A model generated the notes under the pieces. It did no database searches. It was not told where the DNA came from and saw only the letters and a list, made by a program, of their open reading frames with translations. The translations under genes were made by a program, and so were the position numbers. Source: Planctomycetota bacterium (GTDB taxonomy: Bacteria > Planctomycetota > Planctomycetia > JALXBF01). Taken from it: a stretch of DNA of 64,000 nucleotides. Location of the stretch: NCBI GenBank assembly GCA_026991575.1, contig JALXBF010000065.1, positions 1 through 64,000 of the forward strand, given 5' to 3'. Numbering within the stretch: position 1 is the first letter of the stretch; each line of letters opens with the position of its first letter. Below are positions 61,986 through 64,000 of this stretch, in pieces.

Positions 61986-63095
61986 GTGACTGCTTCGCGC
62001 AGCAAGCGTTTCTGGGCTCTCGTATGCATCGCTCTCCACTCGTGCTTGGTCGTGCTTCTCGCGTTCGTCCTGGTGGGCCAGATTGACGGCGGGGAAGGCG
62101 ACCGATCCATGGAGGCCGGAGGTGGTCTGAAGCGGTACGTTCGCACTGAACCTCACATGGGAACGTACTTCACGATCATTCTATATGCCCCCGACTCGGA
62201 AGCAGCCGAAGCGGCTTTCCACGCCGGATTTCAGCGGATTCGCCGGTTGGACGAGATCTTCAGTGATTACCGCCCGGACAGTGAGCTGAACCGGTTGTGC
62301 CGGCAGGCCGGGGCGGGCCCGGTGCACGTGAGTCGCGAGCTGTTCGAGGTGCTGACGCTGGCCCGCCGTGTCTCGGAAGCCAGCAGGGGGGCGTTTGACG
62401 TGACGGTCAAGCCGGTCGTCCGGCTCTGGAGGCGTGCCCGTCGCCAGCGCCGGCCGCCTTCGCAGGCTCGCTTGCGTGCTGCCTTGGAACTGGTCGACTA
62501 CCGCGCGATTGAGCTCGACGCGGCACGCAGAACTGTGCGGCTTCGGCGGCGCGGGATGCGGCTGGACCTCGGCGGCATCGCCAAGGGCTATACGCTTGCT
62601 GCCGTGCTGAGCGAGCTTGCCGCGCGGGGCATCCAGCGGGCGCTGGTGGACGGTGGCGGTGATATCGCTGTGGCCGATCCGCCGCCGAACAAGAACGCGT
62701 GGCGGGTCTTGGTTCCGACGCCGGAGGAAATGAGGGGTGAGCCGGTTATCCTCCGGTTGCGTCACAGTGCGGTCGCGACTTCCGGCGATGCGGAACAGTA
62801 CGTGGTGTTGAACGCTAAGCGGTACTCTCACATCATCGATCCGAGAACGGGTTGGCCTGTGGTCGGTCCCCGCCAGGTAACCGTCGTCCACTCCTGTGCG
62901 ACGCTCGCGGACGCATGGGCCACGGCACTGTCGGTGCTTGAACCCGAAGAGGCGATTGCGCTGGCCGATGCCCGGGGGTTGGCGGCCAGGGTTATCTATT
63001 CGCCCCGCCCTGGTTCGTTCGAGAGTTTGGATAGCAGAGCGTTCCGCAAGCTGGTAAGCTATCAGGTACCCTCCCCCGTGCCGCCCCGCCCCTGA
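61986..63095 (+). CDS. apbE: FAD:protein FMN transferase, ApbE family
   Basis: 369 aa from GTG 61986, chosen because AGAGGA sits 7 nt upstream and the frame then opens with a basic n-region and hydrophobic core ([31 protein letters not shown]); ATG 62109 would drop this. ApbE markers: [27 protein letters not shown] block, [68 protein letters not shown] and the [10 protein letters not shown] tail. It attaches FMN to Thr residues of exported flavoproteins. The nearby apparent target is not identifiable. Confidence 0.88.
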   Translation: MTASRSKRFWALVCIALHSCLVVLLAFVLVGQIDGGEGDRSMEAGGGLKRYVRTEPHMGTYFTIILYAPDSEAAEAAFHAGFQRIRRLDEIFSDYRPDSELNRLCRQAGAGPVHVSRELFEVLTLARRVSEASRGAFDVTVKPVVRLWRRARRQRRPPSQARLRAALELVDYRAIELDAARRTVRLRRRGMRLDLGGIAKGYTLAAVLSELAARGIQRALVDGGGDIAVADPPPNKNAWRVLVPTPEEMRGEPVILRLRHSAVATSGDAEQYVVLNAKRYSHIIDPRTGWPVVGPRQVTVVHSCATLADAWATALSVLEPEEAIALADARGLAARVIYSPRPGSFESLDSRAFRKLVSYQVPSPVPPRP

Positions 63096-63169
63096 AGCGT
63101 TCGCCCGCCTGCGATCCCGTTGGGACGTGGCTGACCTGCTTGATCGGTCGTTTACGGAGGTTTTTCGAG

Positions 63170-64000
63170 ATGGCATCCCAACGCAAGCCATACGATACGC
63201 GCCGTGCGTTTCTCAAGAAAGGTGCAGCAGCAGCGGCCGGTGCGGCTGCTGTCGGTAGCTTGCCGGTGGAACGGTTCGCCCATGCTGCGGGTAGTGATGT
63301 GCTGAAGATTGGTCTGATCGGCTGCGGCGGCCGTGGCACGGGAGCCGTGCGTGACGCGATCCTGAGTGGCCATCCGGTCAAGCTGGTGGCCATGGCGGAC
63401 GCGTTCGACTTCCAGCTTCAAAGGAGCCTGGAGCGACTGCTGGCCAACCCCAAGCTGCGCGACAAGATCGACGTGCCGCCGGATCGGCAGTTCGTGGGCC
63501 TGGATGCGTACAAGTATGTCTGCCAGTCGGATGTAGACGTTGTCATCCTGGCCACGCCGCCGGGCTTCCGGCCGGCGCACTTCGTCGAAGCGGTCAAGAA
63601 CAACAAGCACGTTTTCGCCGAGAAGCCGATTGCAACGGATGCCCCGGGCGTGCGTCAGTTCCTGGCGGCCGTCAAGGAGGCGAAGGCTAAGGGCCTGGGG
63701 GTGGGCATCGGCTTGCAGCGGCACCACCAGAACGTCTACATCGAGACGATGAAGCGGCTCAAGGACGGTGCCATCGGTGACATCAATTTCATGCGGGCGT
63801 ATTGGAACGGTGCTGGTGTGTGGGTGCGAGACCGCAAGCCGGGCATGAACGAGCTGCAGTACCAGGTATGGAACTGGTACTACTTCGTCTGGACCTGTGG
63901 GGACCACATCGTCGAGCAGCACATCCACAACATCGACGTGATCAACTGGTTGAAGGGCACCCATCCGGTCAAGGCACAGGGCCAGGGTGGTCGGCAGGTA
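63170..64000 (+). CDS. Tat-exported Gfo/Idh/MocA family oxidoreductase, runs off the window
   Basis: Open from ATG 63170 (GGAGG, 9-nt spacing) to the window end, 277 codons. N-terminal Tat signal YDTRRAFLKKGAAAAAGAAAVGSLP. NAD(P)-binding GLIGCGGRGTGAVRDA, VVILATPPGFRPAHFVEAVKNNKHVFAEKPIATDAPG with the Glu-Lys-Pro signature, RAYWNGAGVW, and GDHIVEQHIHNIDVINWLKGTHP, all typical of planctomycete secreted members. It probably acts on sugars in the periplasm. Missing the C-terminal 150 or so residues. Confidence 0.88.
   Translation, partial: MASQRKPYDTRRAFLKKGAAAAAGAAAVGSLPVERFAHAAGSDVLKIGLIGCGGRGTGAVRDAILSGHPVKLVAMADAFDFQLQRSLERLLANPKLRDKIDVPPDRQFVGLDAYKYVCQSDVDVVILATPPGFRPAHFVEAVKNNKHVFAEKPIATDAPGVRQFLAAVKEAKAKGLGVGIGLQRHHQNVYIETMKRLKDGAIGDINFMRAYWNGAGVWVRDRKPGMNELQYQVWNWYYFVWTCGDHIVEQHIHNIDVINWLKGTHPVKAQGQGGRQV

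Overview
The window is a high-GC bacterial chromosome segment that looks planctomycetal. The pointers are two very large secreted proteins with a single c-type haem motif (PVC-type dehydrogenase/HEAT/CxxCH architecture), a secreted sulfatase, a SUMF1-domain protein, two Gfo/Idh/MocA oxidoreductases (one with a Tat signal), a DUF3500 protein, a ThiS-ThiG fusion, FHA-domain regulators and GC-rich spacers. Start codons were set mainly by Shine-Dalgarno (SD) fit and signal peptides; many real starts lie downstream of the longest open frame. Two genes run off the ends: a GH38-like glycosidase on the left and a Gfo/Idh/MocA oxidoreductase on the right.

Layout. 1-12.8 kb: carbohydrate catabolism and secreted enzymes (GH38-like, PVC cytochrome, DUF885 peptidase-like, PVC cytochrome with ThuA domain, PfkB kinase) and a divergent SDR at 13 kb. 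13.8-18.1 kb, minus strand: GH10-like protein, then a peroxiredoxin whose peroxidatic residue is encoded by in-frame TGA (probable selenocysteine), then hemH and hemE. 18.5-23.1 kb: purC-aroC-YfhO-like operon. 24-27 kb: two adjacent sigma54-activator-like AAA+ proteins, the upstream one with eroded ATPase motifs. 27.7-33.9 kb: DUF3500 protein, secreted thioredoxin-trypsin fusion, FHA-GAF-PP2C phosphatase, outer-surface-type protein and SDR reductase. 34-38.4 kb: DUF1015, ahcY and a GT39-type membrane glycosyltransferase. 38.4-40.4 kb: gene-poor, with a possible decayed retroelement. 40.4-44.3 kb: parA-parB, a DUF374 acyltransferase and a beta-ketoacyl synthase. 44.4-49.9 kb: DinG-type helicase, thiS-thiG fusion, sulfatase and a small anchored protein. 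50-54.3 kb: TroABCD-like Zn/Mn ABC transporter in which one permease carries a complete MntR/DtxR-like metal sensor and the other a winged-helix-like tail. 54.3-64 kb: Gfo/Idh/MocA oxidoreductase, FHA-sigma54 activator with a hairpin over its ribosome binding site, a KE-rich lipoprotein, DUF971 protein, ECF sigma/anti-sigma pair, SUMF1 protein, ApbE and a second Gfo/Idh/MocA protein.

The strongest observations are the TGA-encoded peroxiredoxin with a correctly placed SECIS-like stem-loop, the tandem AAA+ pair that appears to split ATPase and sigma54-contact functions, and the metal-transport permease fused to a metal-sensing repressor domain. No tRNA, rRNA, CRISPR array, prophage or intact insertion sequence was recognised.
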